A stretch of DNA of 35,639 nt from an uncultured Clostridia bacterium (GCA_946407065.1 CAMJMQ010000024.1:1-35639), one strand, 5' to 3'; shown: positions 22,927 to 31,957, numbered from the stretch's first letter. Program-made: numbers and translations. The notes: generated by a model from the sequence alone, not told the origin.

Positions 22927-23784
22927 CTACTCCCTTCTCTTGTACGCCGTCCACAGGGTTATCACTCTGACCGCCGCCGAACCACCGATAAAGCCGATCC
23001 ACAGCTCAGCGATATGGATGGTCTCGTAGTTCGGGATCGGTCGGACGGGATAGAGGATGATCCGCGCGATCAGCCATACGAGGAACATCGCCCCGACCGC
23101 CGCCGTGACGACGAGATTGCTCAAAAACACCTTGACCGCCATATTCACCGCGTCGTCGTCCCGCAGGGTGAACCACGCGGAAAGGGCGGTAACGCCCGCC
23201 ATGACTGCGATCACGGCGAGATCGACCCACATGCCTGTCGAAAACAGATAGCTGCTGTCACCGTCGAATTTGATATAGAGCCCGAACAGCACCAGCATGA
23301 TCAGTATGACAGTGCGGACGGTACCGTCGACGACGGCGGAGCTGTACGCGCCCTCGACAAACCGCGCGATCAGATACCGCAGGCGCATACGGCTGTCCTC
23401 GGGAGGTGTTTCGGGCAGCTCATCCTCCGCCAGCGATTCGGCAAGCTCCTCAAAGGAGCCGATCTCCTCGCTTAGCGCGCTCAGGGAGCTGAGCACCTTT
23501 TCGCTTTTTCTCAGCTCCGTCTCCTGCTTTTCGGTCACCTCGGCGACGATGGCGGGGATTCTTTCGGGATTCTCCTGCACCTCTCTGATCTGCGCGATCG
23601 AAAAGCCCGACGCGCGCAGAACAGCGATCTGGTCGAGTCGGGTGACGTCGTCATCGGAGAAGTCGAAGGAACGCCTGCCTGTATAGTTTTCGGTTTTATC
23701 GGGCGCGAGCAGTCCGTTTTCTATATACAACCGTATCGCTCGGTCGGACAGCCCCGTGCGCTCACATACCGTTTTGATTTTCAT
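22927..23784 (-). CDS. Membrane-anchored MerR-family transcriptional regulator
   Basis: The 285-aa protein starts with a MerR helix-turn-helix (VCERTGLSDRAIRLYIENGL, then YTGRRSFDFSDDDVTRLDQI, residues 3-55). A dimerisation coiled coil follows (about 65-125). The C-terminal half has four hydrophobic segments (about 155-173, 185-205, 216-246, 256-279) in place of an effector-binding domain. It should therefore bind DNA while tethered to the cytoplasmic membrane. AGGTGA precedes ATG. Its promoter has a 19-nt spacer, the hallmark of MerR-activated promoters, suggesting autoregulation. The downstream membrane protein is a likely partner or target. The signal is unknown. Confidence 0.85.
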   Translation of the reverse strand: MKIKTVCERTGLSDRAIRLYIENGLLAPDKTENYTGRRSFDFSDDDVTRLDQIAVLRASGFSIAQIREVQENPERIPAIVAEVTEKQETELRKSEKVLSSLSALSEEIGSFEELAESLAEDELPETPPEDSRMRLRYLIARFVEGAYSSAVVDGTVRTVILIMLVLFGLYIKFDGDSSYLFSTGMWVDLAVIAVMAGVTALSAWFTLRDDDAVNMAVKVFLSNLVVTAAVGAMFLVWLIARIILYPVRPIPNYETIHIAELWIGFIGGSAAVRVITLWTAYKRRE

Positions 23785-23806
23785 AAAATCACCTGATTTC
23801 TCCCTT

Positions 23807-23837
23807 ATATTACACTTTGACGCAGGGTAAAAGTCAA
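23807..23837 (-). promoter_or_regulatory. MerR-type promoter with 19-nt spacer
   Basis: On the minus strand TTGACT (23832-23837) and TAATAT (23807-23812) are 19 nt apart. A TTGAC-N11-GTCAA dyad overlaps the -35 and spacer. With a 17-nt spacer TGTAAT could serve as an alternative -10, so the MerR reading is likely but not unique. Confidence 0.55.
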
Positions 23838-24010
23838 GTGCTTTTCAAAAATATACGCTGATAGATGCAAAAACTGCCCCAATCATCGGAGTAGATGATC
23901 TGCTTCACGGTAAGCGGCGTTTATCGGAAGGGCTTCGGGAGGGGCAAGCCCCTCCCCTACAAACTGTTTCATATGCTTCGCGGTTTGATGACTGATACAT
24001 GAAACGACAA

Positions 24011-24036
24011 AACTGCCCCGATCGCTCGGGGCAGTT
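24011..24036 (-). terminator. Hairpin downstream of glgP
   Basis: AACTGCCCCGA-TCGC-TCGGGGCAGTT is a perfect 11-bp stem; on the minus strand TTTTG follows. It is the first strong terminator after the glgP stop, about 140 nt away. Confidence 0.6.
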
Positions 24037-24054
24037 CGTTCTTTTAATGCGGTT

Positions 24055-24092
24055 GAGATTGCCACGCCGTCAATCGACGGCTCGCAATGACA
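24055..24092. repeat. GAGATTGCC...CGCAATGACA dispersed repeat, copy 1
   Basis: GAGATTGCCAC followed by a GCCGTC-AATC-GACGGC stem and CTCGCAATGACA. The copy at 32921-32966 has the same outer blocks but a different inner stem, which indicates a mobile or recombining short palindromic unit. Confidence 0.65.
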
Positions 24093-24177
24093 ATCTAAAG
24101 AACTGTTTTGACCCGCCGCTCACGAAGCGTCAGTAAAGATGACGTTCACAAAAGGCGGAACATACACGCACGCGTGC

Positions 24178-26532
24178 TTATTTTACCTTCCAGATCTCCT
24201 TCGCGTACTGGAGGATGGTGCGGTCGGAGCTGAAGGTGCCGCAGTGCGCTACGTTCTGGAGGCACTTGGTACCAAAGGCGATACGATCCTTGTAATCGTT
24301 GTTCGCCTGCAGCTTCTTGGCGACATAATCCGGCAGATCATAGAGCAGGAAGTAATGGTCGGCGTGGTGCCAGTTGGTGCCGTTGATGAGCGCGTTGTGC
24401 AGCTCGGCGAAGGAGCCCTCGCCCTGAGCGCCGTTGTCGTTGAAGGTACCGTCGATCAGGGTGTCGACGACACGCTTGATCATCGGGTTGGAGTTATACA
24501 GCGCTCTCGCGTCGTAGCCTTCCTTCTTCAGGCGCTCGATATCCTCGACTCTGCCGCCGAAGATATACTCGTTCTCTTCGCCTGCCTGCTGCGCGATCTC
24601 AACATTCGCGCCGTCATAGGTGCCGAGGGTCACAGCGCCGTTGAACATGAACTTCATGTTACCGGTACCGGATGCCTCTGTACCCGCGGTGGAGGTCTGC
24701 TCGGAGATATCCGCCGCTACGACCAGCTTCTCAGCATAAGAAACGTTGTAGTTGGAAACGAATACAACCTGCAGCTTATCCTTGGTATCGGGATCGTTGT
24801 TGACGAGGTTCGCGATCTCGTTGATGTACTTGATGATGGCTTTCGCTCTCTTATAGCCGGGAGCAGCCTTCGCGCCGAAGATGAAGCAGGTCGGCTGGAA
24901 GTCGGGCAGCTGACCGCTCTTGATGCGGAAGTAGATCCACATGATCGAGAAGGCGTTCAAGAGCTGACGCTTATACTCATGCAGACGCTTGACCTGGATA
25001 TCAAAGATGAACTTCGGATTGATCTCCTTGTCATCCATCTTCTTGACATAGGCGGCGAGCTGTTTCTTCTTCGCGTATTTGATCTTATTGAATTCCTTGA
25101 CGGAATCGGGGTTGATGTGCGCCTCGAGCTTATCCATCTTGCTCATATCCTTGAGCCAGCCGGAACCGATGCGGTCGGTGATAAAGGAAGCGAGCTCGGG
25201 GTTACACAGACCGAGCCAGCGACGCTGGGTGATACCGTTGGTCTTGTTCTGGAAGCGCTCCGGATAGACCCAGTACCACTCCTTGAGAACGTCGTTTTTG
25301 AGGATCTCGGTGTGGATCCACGCAACGCCGTTGACATAGGAGGAGACATACATGGCGAGTCTTGCCATATGCACCTTGCCGTCGCGGATGATGCCCATCG
25401 CGTTGATGTTGTGCTCTTCTACGCCCTTATACTTGAGGTCGTTCCACTGACGCTCGTTGATGCGCTCAATGATAGCGTAGACATCGGGGATGATCATCTT
25501 CATCAGACCGGTATCCCACTTCTCCAACGCCTCAGCCATAACGGTGTGGTTGGTGTAATTAAAGGTCTTTTGAGCGATATCGAAGGCATAGTCAAAGTCG
25601 ACGCCCTCATTCTGGAGCAGACGGATCAGCTCGGGGATGGATACGACCGGATGGGTATCGTTGAGCTGGATGGTGGTCATCTCCGCGAAGTGAGAGAAGT
25701 CGTTATCATATTTCTTCTTATATCTGCGGATGATATCCTGCAGAGAAGCGGAGGAGAAGAAGTACTGCTGCTTTAAGCGCAGGATCTTGCCCTCGTAGCT
25801 GTTGTCGTTCGGATACAGAACCTTACTGATGTTCTCGCAGTTGTTCTTATTCTTGACAGCGTCGTCATAACGGCCGTCGTTGAACGCGAGGAAGTCGAAG
25901 CTCTCAACAGGCTCCGCCTGCCACAGGCGCAGGGTGTTGACGTTCTTGGTGCCGTAGCCGATGATCGCCATATCATAAGGAACGGCAACAACGGTGCTGT
26001 CGGCAAATTTAACGATCTGGGACTGATCATCACGACGGATGCACCAGGGATCGGGATTCTTGAGCCAATCATCGGCGACCTCAACCTGATAGCCGTCCTT
26101 GATGAGCTGCTTAAACAGGCCGTAACGATAGAAAATACCGTAACCGTCAAGCGGAACCTCCTGCGTCGCCGCGGAATCAAGGAAACAGGCAGCCAGTCTG
26201 CCCAGTCCGCCGTTACCCAGAGCGGCGTCCTCGATCTCCTCAAAGCGGTTGATGTCAATGCCCTTGCTCTTCAACAGGCTCTTGACCTCGTCGAGGATAC
26301 CGGCACAGTACAGGTTGTTGTAGATCATTCTACCCATCAGGAACTCAGCGGAGAAGTAGTAGGCTCTGCGACCCTCCGCATGCTTCTTTCTGCTGCGAGA
26401 CCAGTTCTGAGCGATCTCGCCCATAACCGCCTTACCGACTACCAGATGGAGCTGCGGGGTGGTCAGATGCTTGGGCTGAGTACAAAACGCACTTCTCGAC
26501 AGTTCAGTGATCTGTTCCATAGTAATGCTCAT
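24178..26532 (-). CDS. glgP: Glycogen/starch (alpha-glucan) phosphorylase
   Basis: The 784-aa enzyme has YYFSAEFLMGR near the N-terminus, EDAALGNGGLGRLAACFLDS, QLNDTHPV, and the PLP-binding motif EASGTGNMKFMFNGA with its lysine near residue 626. It releases glucose-1-phosphate from alpha-1,4-glucan ends. I chose ATG 26530-26532 (MSITMEQ): GGAGG lies about nine bases upstream, inside the end of malQ, and the stop of malQ is one base away. It is cotranscribed with malQ; the pair handles glycogen or imported malto-oligosaccharides. It is slightly shorter than the approximately 800-830 aa of many homologues. Confidence 0.96.
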   Translation of the reverse strand: MSITMEQITELSRSAFCTQPKHLTTPQLHLVVGKAVMGEIAQNWSRSRKKHAEGRRAYYFSAEFLMGRMIYNNLYCAGILDEVKSLLKSKGIDINRFEEIEDAALGNGGLGRLAACFLDSAATQEVPLDGYGIFYRYGLFKQLIKDGYQVEVADDWLKNPDPWCIRRDDQSQIVKFADSTVVAVPYDMAIIGYGTKNVNTLRLWQAEPVESFDFLAFNDGRYDDAVKNKNNCENISKVLYPNDNSYEGKILRLKQQYFFSSASLQDIIRRYKKKYDNDFSHFAEMTTIQLNDTHPVVSIPELIRLLQNEGVDFDYAFDIAQKTFNYTNHTVMAEALEKWDTGLMKMIIPDVYAIIERINERQWNDLKYKGVEEHNINAMGIIRDGKVHMARLAMYVSSYVNGVAWIHTEILKNDVLKEWYWVYPERFQNKTNGITQRRWLGLCNPELASFITDRIGSGWLKDMSKMDKLEAHINPDSVKEFNKIKYAKKKQLAAYVKKMDDKEINPKFIFDIQVKRLHEYKRQLLNAFSIMWIYFRIKSGQLPDFQPTCFIFGAKAAPGYKRAKAIIKYINEIANLVNNDPDTKDKLQVVFVSNYNVSYAEKLVVAADISEQTSTAGTEASGTGNMKFMFNGAVTLGTYDGANVEIAQQAGEENEYIFGGRVEDIERLKKEGYDARALYNSNPMIKRVVDTLIDGTFNDNGAQGEGSFAELHNALINGTNWHHADHYFLLYDLPDYVAKKLQANNDYKDRIAFGTKCLQNVAHCGTFSSDRTILQYAKEIWKVK

Positions 26533-26533
26533 T

Positions 26534-28024
26534 TTACTTTTCCTCCAAACGTGAATATGTTTTAGATAAGTTGTATAATCTATCGGCAATTTCCTTGGTG
26601 GCGGCGCCGTCTTTCATGCGCCATACCCAGTTGCCGCCCAGCGTAGACGGTACGTTGATACGCGCCTCGCTGCCAAGCCCCAGGATATCCTGCATCTGGA
26701 TGATCGCATAGTCCGCAACGCTCTTGTACGCCGCCTCAATGAACTTCCAGTTGACTTCGTCGCCCGGATGGATACCGAGATATTTGTTACAATGCTCTTT
26801 CTCCCAGCCTTCTGCCTGGCTGTACCAGCCCATGACGGTGTCATTATCATGCGTACCGGTATAAACAACGCAGTTGTGGGTGTAGTTGTGCGGCAAGAAG
26901 TCGTTGTCATCGTCATCCGCAAAGGCGAACTCCAGCACCTTCATGCCGGGATAACCGCTCGCCTCGAGCAGCGCGGTAACGCTGTCGAACAGCTCGCCCA
27001 GATCCTCGGCGACGATCTGGATATCGCCCAGCTTCTCACGCATGACGTTGAAGAAATCAATGCCGGGGCCGTTGCGCCATTCGCCGTTGATGGCGTTCTC
27101 AGCGCCGAAGGGGATCGCGTAGTAGGTATCGAACGCGCGGAAGTGGTCGATACGGGTGATGTCAAAGAGCTTGTCAGCGGCAGCGATACGACCCATCCAC
27201 CATTCATAACCGGTCTCCTTGAGATAATCCCAATCATACAGCGGGTTGCCCCACAGCTGACCGGTCTCGGAGAAGTAATCAGGCGGGCAGCCTGCGACGC
27301 ACACGGGATCCAGCTTCTCATCCAGCCAGAACACATCGGGGTTTGCCCATGTATCAGCGGAGTCCATCGCAACATAGATCGGCATATCGCCTAAGATCTT
27401 GATGCCCAGACCGTTGACATACGCGCGGAAATCCTCCCACTGTTTATAGAACTCAAACTGTACCCACTTCCAGAAGTCGATCTCCTTGCGGAACTTGCGG
27501 GTATAGCGGGCGACGGCTTGTTCGTCACGAACGAGGATATCTACATCGTCCCACTCGGGCCATGCCTTGTTGCCGAAATACTTCTTGACCGCCATATACA
27601 GCGCATAGTCCTTGATCCACTTGGAATTCTTTCTCTTAAAGGAGTTAAATGCCTTGCGATCGCCCTCCATGAACTTTTCATAAGCGATCTTCAGCACCTC
27701 AAAGCGGCTGTAATAGATCGCGCCGTAGTCGATCTCCTCCGCATTGTTGCCCCAGTAGAATTGGTCGATCTGCGCCTTGGTCAAAAGGCCCTCTTTGACA
27801 AGCGTGTCAAGATCGATCATGTAAGGATTGCCCGCATAAGTGGAAAAGCTCTGGTAGGGGCTGTCTCCGTAGCTGGTGGGTCCGACGGGCAGGATCTGCC
27901 AGACAGACTGTCCCGCGGCCTTCAAAAAGTCCGCGAATTGTCGCGCCTCTTTACCGATCGTACCGATTCCGTACGGCGAGGGTAGAGAGGTGATGGGCAT
28001 GAGCACACCGGAAACTCTTGCCAT
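26534..28024 (-). CDS. malQ: 4-alpha-glucanotransferase (amylomaltase, GH77)
   Basis: The 496-aa protein opens with MARVSGVLMPITSLPSPYGI and has the GH77 catalytic set: nucleophile Asp in RIDHFRAF (near residue 291), acid/base Glu in VAEDLG (near 337) and Asp in GTHDNDT (near 391). It transfers glucan segments between maltodextrins, making chains that GlgP can use. I chose ATG 28022-28024 because AGGAG precedes it by eight bases; the ATG at 28042 is part of that leader. It is the first gene of the malQ-glgP operon. Confidence 0.96.
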   Translation of the reverse strand: MARVSGVLMPITSLPSPYGIGTIGKEARQFADFLKAAGQSVWQILPVGPTSYGDSPYQSFSTYAGNPYMIDLDTLVKEGLLTKAQIDQFYWGNNAEEIDYGAIYYSRFEVLKIAYEKFMEGDRKAFNSFKRKNSKWIKDYALYMAVKKYFGNKAWPEWDDVDILVRDEQAVARYTRKFRKEIDFWKWVQFEFYKQWEDFRAYVNGLGIKILGDMPIYVAMDSADTWANPDVFWLDEKLDPVCVAGCPPDYFSETGQLWGNPLYDWDYLKETGYEWWMGRIAAADKLFDITRIDHFRAFDTYYAIPFGAENAINGEWRNGPGIDFFNVMREKLGDIQIVAEDLGELFDSVTALLEASGYPGMKVLEFAFADDDDNDFLPHNYTHNCVVYTGTHDNDTVMGWYSQAEGWEKEHCNKYLGIHPGDEVNWKFIEAAYKSVADYAIIQMQDILGLGSEARINVPSTLGGNWVWRMKDGAATKEIADRLYNLSKTYSRLEEK

Positions 28025-28293
28025 AATTTCAACTCCTGTCATATTAAATTTAATCGGTATACCGCTATGATGACAAAGATTCGATGCTGAAATTGTCTAT
28101 CTTGCACAGATACAAGCAGTGCCACCGACCCTATTCTTCAATATTTTAACATATAGATGGATAAATTACAACCTTTTTTATAAAAATCGCAACAAATATG
28201 AGAAGAAAAATCGGTGCTGTGAATCGGGAGCTCTTCACGGGGCTTTCTTGTTATCCGATCCCGACGCCGATCAAACTACCGACAGACAGAAAA
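28025..28293. other. malQ upstream region with CGGTATACCG palindrome
   Basis: No gene is seen. The 10-bp palindrome CGGTATACCG (28055-28064) lies about 30 nt before malQ. On the minus strand TTGTCA and TAAATT, 18 nt apart, flank it and could be a weak promoter. A sugar-responsive repressor site is possible but unproven. Confidence 0.35.
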
Positions 28294-28318
28294 AACTCCC
28301 CCGCAACGCAGGGGAGTT
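28290..28318 (-). terminator. Terminator on the minus strand
   Basis: AACTCCCC-CGCAACG(CA)-GGGGAGTT; the minus strand continues TTTTTT. It faces transcripts from the dockerin gene, whose stop is about 270 nt upstream. Confidence 0.7.
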
Positions 28319-28584
28319 AGTATAGGAAAGGAACACTGAATGGTTCATCAGTCGGTCGGCAGATCGTATGATCATACTATGACGATCATACGCAATATAT
28401 GTGGAGGACTGCGATTCGAGTGCAGCCTGAAAAACCATTTCCTTGCCGTTTTGAGTCGCAGCCCTTACCGACAGGATATAGCAATCGATTTGCAAAAACA
28501 CTCCTTTATGGTTGGAAGAACCCGGTTTGCACAGGGCTCTTCCGTGGAGAAAAATGCACAAACCGCATTTCCTTTACCGACAGA
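28319..28584. other. Long 3' region of the LRR-dockerin transcript, no credible gene
   Basis: Short frames on both strands (for example 28271-28561 minus and 28340-28597 plus) look unnatural in composition. A 9-bp inverted repeat CGTATGATC...GATCATACG spans 28366-28393. The region is probably an untranslated tail before the terminator at 28290. Confidence 0.4.
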
Positions 28585-30249
28585 TCAGAACAACTGACCA
28601 ACCGGGTAAGGGATCGCGATATTCGCCAAATAACGTTGTGTCAATGTGGAATCAATTACATCAAGCTCACCGCTTCCGTCCACATCCGCGCACATCAGGG
28701 TAGCTTCATCCACGCTGATCTTCATATTCGCGTCAAATCGCTGAACCAGCGTCGCGTCAACCGGGGTGATCTCACCGTCGCCGTCCGCGTCACCGAGCCT
28801 TGCCCCGGATAACGTCACGAATGTAAAGCCCTCGTTGGCTGCGTATTCCTCAGCCGCGCTTCCTTTCACACCCTTGATCGTGAAGCCCTCCAGCTTTTTG
28901 TAATCATCTCCATCCATTTCATATCCAAAAGCATAAGTATCGATCCTTGTCAGCTCGGGATGGAGCGATACTTCCGACATTCCGCAGCCACAAAAAGCTT
29001 TGTTTTCAACTGACGTAACCGAGGAAGGGATGTTGACAGATCTTAGATTCACACAACCATGGAAAGCCCGATAGTCGATTAGTGTAACGGATTCGGGGAT
29101 AATGACCTTTTCAAGCGAGCTGCAATCCGCAAACGTAGCAAATCCGATATTAGTGACGCCGTTACACACGGCTACTTTTTTCAGATTCTTATGTCCGTAA
29201 AACGCCCTTGGCCATTCTGCGACAGAGGCGGGGATTGTCACGCTGCTCAGCTCGGGGCAATTACTGAACGCGTATTCTCCGATCACGGTCACATCGTTCG
29301 GAATGGTATAATCGCCGCTCTTGCCCATGGCAAGGACCAGACGGCTGCCGTCATAGAGCAGACCGTTCTCGCAATGCAGCTCGTCACAATTAGGCGTGTC
29401 GATCCGCTCAAGGCTCGGACAATCTGTGATATACCTGCCGCTGATGTCAGGACGGTCACCCAAATAGGTGATTTGCTTCAATTGCGTACAACCCTCGACA
29501 CTGAAATTGATTCCATCGGGTGCAGTCAACGAGGTCAGTTCCGGACATTCCTGGATTTTGAACCCTGAGGCTTTCTGATTGAATACAGGGTAGCCGTTGA
29601 TATGATCGGGGATCACGACGTCGCCGATGAGCCCCTCTGCCCTTGTATAGGAGCAGCTATCGTAGGAAACCGAATAATAGAGCCTGCCGCTGTTGAGTTC
29701 GATATACGGTTCCGCCTCGTCCGGGGTAGCTTCTTCCGCTGTGCCGTTAAAGCAGAACACACCGTCCTTCTTCTCATAAACACCGTCACGACCGGTGATC
29801 GTCTGCAATGCGGGGCACGCTTCCATGAAATGGTCGATACGATCCATGAAGCGGTCAACCCCGAAGTTGCTTTCCATCTGCGAGAAGTCAATCGAGGTGA
29901 TCGGGATATCTGTGTCAACGGTATCGAACGCGCTGTCAGCGAAATAGAATTTATCGCCGCCGTCAAAACAGACGTCATCCTTATAACCGATAAGGTATAA
30001 CGGCAGCACCAGCTCGCTGCTGACATTGTGAACCTCTGTGATCACGGACACGATCTTAGGCTTTTCCGACAGATCATCCTCCCAGATATACTCATTGCCG
30101 TTTTTGTCGGTATAGACATATTGATCGGCGTCTCCCGACGCGGCAAGATCGACCTGAGCGGCGGCAGCGCCGGACGGCACGGCAATAACGGCACTCAGCG
30201 CCAGCATCAGCGCTAAGACCACGGATAAAATCTTCTTTTGATTGTTCAT
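28585..30249 (-). CDS. Secreted leucine-rich-repeat (BspA-like) protein with C-terminal type I dockerin
   Basis: The 554-aa product has a signal peptide (residues 1 to about 31, ending SGAAAA) and an N-terminal domain (about 35-200). A series of LRR_5/BspA-type repeats follows (about 205-465) with units such as IGEYAFSNCPELSSVTIPAS. The C-terminus has two calcium-binding dockerin half-repeats (about 489-552: GDADGDGEITPVDATLVQRF and ADVDGSGELDVIDSTLTQRY). Dockerins attach proteins to cohesins, so it should be displayed on a cellulosome-like complex or the cell surface. The LRRs suggest protein or substrate binding; no enzyme domain is visible. AAGGAGG precedes ATG. It lies 111 nt downstream of the sigma-fusion gene. 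Confidence 0.9.
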   Translation of the reverse strand: MNNQKKILSVVLALMLALSAVIAVPSGAAAAQVDLAASGDADQYVYTDKNGNEYIWEDDLSEKPKIVSVITEVHNVSSELVLPLYLIGYKDDVCFDGGDKFYFADSAFDTVDTDIPITSIDFSQMESNFGVDRFMDRIDHFMEACPALQTITGRDGVYEKKDGVFCFNGTAEEATPDEAEPYIELNSGRLYYSVSYDSCSYTRAEGLIGDVVIPDHINGYPVFNQKASGFKIQECPELTSLTAPDGINFSVEGCTQLKQITYLGDRPDISGRYITDCPSLERIDTPNCDELHCENGLLYDGSRLVLAMGKSGDYTIPNDVTVIGEYAFSNCPELSSVTIPASVAEWPRAFYGHKNLKKVAVCNGVTNIGFATFADCSSLEKVIIPESVTLIDYRAFHGCVNLRSVNIPSSVTSVENKAFCGCGMSEVSLHPELTRIDTYAFGYEMDGDDYKKLEGFTIKGVKGSAAEEYAANEGFTFVTLSGARLGDADGDGEITPVDATLVQRFDANMKISVDEATLMCADVDGSGELDVIDSTLTQRYLANIAIPYPVGQLF

Positions 30250-30312
30250 GATTTCCTCCTTAGATATTTTGCTTAAATTGGCGAAAAAAGAACTTTTTCC
30301 GTTCTCACCAAT

Positions 30313-30343
30313 AAAGATGCACGAAACAACAAAAAGGATTTAA
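30313..30343 (-). promoter_or_regulatory. Motif shared with the sigma gene: possible ECF promoter of the LRR-dockerin gene
   Basis: On the minus strand TTAAATCC, then a 16-nt gap containing TTTC, then CATCTT. The sigma-fusion gene has TTAGATCC, the same gap with TTTC at the same place, and CATCTT (31958-31988). Sixteen nt between -35-like and -10-like parts suits an ECF sigma factor. Outside these blocks the two copies differ. Confidence 0.4.
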
Positions 30344-30360
30344 TTATTCACATTATTTTT

Positions 30361-31929
30361 TCAATCTATATTCGGAAAGTAATAATCTTCATAATTATCC
30401 TTGATCCATCCGTATCCGCTTTCAGGCGAGTAAAACCCATAACCGGGAAAAGTATCATGAAAGAACTTCACGTTACTCTTGTTTAGTTGCATAGAATAAT
30501 CGGAGGGCAAAGAAGAGATCAACGTATCAGGTGTGTAGAGGTAGAAGCTTTTTGTTCCTTTGTCCAAACCATAAGCTGTAGAATACGTAAAAAGACAAAT
30601 CTCGTTAATATCGGAAATATCCGGATCATCCGGCAATTTGATCTCTTGCGTACCGGGCTGGTTTTCATAGTTGATTTGATCCATTTGAAATGTATAATAA
30701 TCATCTATTTTTTTTATATTGCTGAAAGTTCCGCTGAATTTAGGATATTCAATCTCAATATCATAGCCGTTTTCTTCAAAATAGTCAGTGTTATGAACCG
30801 CAAGAAGCATATATCGTCCCGAAAAAGAACCGTCTTCATTCACATCCATCTCCGTTTCCCATTGTCCCGAATCCACCCCCGCTCCCGGAAAAGACGACCT
30901 CAAATCCATTATAGCAAGATAATGACCGGAGAATTGAGAAAACCCTATGGATTCTGTTGTTTCATCTCCCAAGTTTCTATCGTTTTGTGACACAGAGTTA
31001 GATGTTCGGGTATTATTCGCGACATTTTGATTTTCCGCTTCCTGTTGCTGACTCTGCGCCTGTCCGGAGCCGCCGTAGAAGCTGCCGCCCTTTTCTTCGC
31101 CGTTTCCGCCGCCTGACGCGACGCCCGCGATCCCTGTCACGGCGATCACACACGCCGCCATTCCTGCCGCGAGCTTTACGATCAGCGAGGAGCTTGCTGT
31201 CGTGAATACGCCCGCCGCGTAGCCTGCCGATCCCGAGGTCGTATAGAGCGCCGGAAGGATCGCTTTCCACGTCCTTTCCCTGCGGCGCTTCTTCTTCGCG
31301 TCCTTTTGCAGCAGCTGAACAAACACCTCGCCGAAGGGCGCCATCGCGACGCCGCGGAATCTCTCGCCGTTCTTCTTCTCCCATTGCTCGACCTCTTTTT
31401 TGACAGAGGCGCGCGCATAGCGCAGGCGGGATTTTGTCGTACTCTCACTGCAACCCATGATCGCGGCGATCTCCGTAATCTTTTGCTGATGATAATAATA
31501 CAGCACCAGCGTCTCGCGCTGTTCGTAGGGCAGCGCTTCGATGATACGGCGCAGCCGCTCGGCGGTATCGCGCCGCTCCGCCATCGTTGCGGGCAGCGTC
31601 GGCTCATCGATCGATTGCTCCGGTACCTGCAATTCGATATCTTCATCCGGGACGGGGATGTTCTTGCGCTTGCGCAGGAGCATCAACGCCTCGTTGTTTG
31701 CGATCTTCATCAGCCATGAAGAAAAGTTGCCGTCGCTCTTTAATGTAGACAGCTTTCGGAACACATGGATAAAGGTCTGCTGGACGGCGTCCTGTGCGTC
31801 GTCATAGTTCTGCAATATCCCGTAGGTCAGCGTATAGACCGACTCGTAGTACTGGTTATATAATTGTTCGTATGCCTCGGATTTTCCCGCTCGCAGATCA
31901 TCTAATAGTTCTTGTGTTATTTCCGTCAT
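30361..31929 (-). CDS. ECF-type sigma factor fused to a transmembrane helix and extracytoplasmic domain
   Basis: Residues 1-90 form sigma region 2 (YNQYYESVYTLTYGIL, DAQDAVQQTFIHVFRKL, FSSWLMKIANNEALMLLR). Residues 122-180 form region 4 (LPYEQRETLVLYYYHQQ then EIAAIMGCSESTTKSRLRYA). A basic linker (to about 222) leads to a transmembrane helix (about 249-271), a Gly/Gln/Asn-rich spacer (272-320) and a roughly 200-residue C-terminal domain predicted outside the cell. That domain (GSFSGRYMLLAVHN, FSGTFSNIKKIDDYYTFQMD, YGLDKGTKSFYLYTP) resembles one found in many clostridial exported proteins, by memory. No separate anti-sigma gene lies nearby. AGGAGG precedes ATG. It probably switches promoters in response to an external cue. 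Confidence 0.88.
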   Translation of the reverse strand: MTEITQELLDDLRAGKSEAYEQLYNQYYESVYTLTYGILQNYDDAQDAVQQTFIHVFRKLSTLKSDGNFSSWLMKIANNEALMLLRKRKNIPVPDEDIELQVPEQSIDEPTLPATMAERRDTAERLRRIIEALPYEQRETLVLYYYHQQKITEIAAIMGCSESTTKSRLRYARASVKKEVEQWEKKNGERFRGVAMAPFGEVFVQLLQKDAKKKRRRERTWKAILPALYTTSGSAGYAAGVFTTASSSLIVKLAAGMAACVIAVTGIAGVASGGGNGEEKGGSFYGGSGQAQSQQQEAENQNVANNTRTSNSVSQNDRNLGDETTESIGFSQFSGHYLAIMDLRSSFPGAGVDSGQWETEMDVNEDGSFSGRYMLLAVHNTDYFEENGYDIEIEYPKFSGTFSNIKKIDDYYTFQMDQINYENQPGTQEIKLPDDPDISDINEICLFTYSTAYGLDKGTKSFYLYTPDTLISSLPSDYSMQLNKSNVKFFHDTFPGYGFYSPESGYGWIKDNYEDYYFPNID

Positions 31930-31957
31930 TGGTTCTTCCTCCTGCTTTTCTATATAA

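Larger units (their letters stand above)
23838..24177. other. Intergenic region with repeats and a terminator
   Basis: No gene is seen. It contains a CGGGAGGGGCAAGCCCCTCC repeat with CCTACAA (23932-23962), an AACTGCCCC hairpin (24011-24036), and a GAGATTGCC...CGCAATGACA repeat (24055-24092) whose second copy is at 32921-32966. Confidence 0.65.

Noticed and set aside
24139..25776. A 545-residue open frame on the plus strand opposite glgP
   Set aside because: Shadow of the glgP codons; no motif, no ribosome binding site.
28271..28597. Two short frames (28271-28561 minus, 28340-28597 plus) after the dockerin gene
   Set aside because: One runs across a terminator and the other into the end of the dockerin gene antisense; neither has a recognisable domain or convincing composition.
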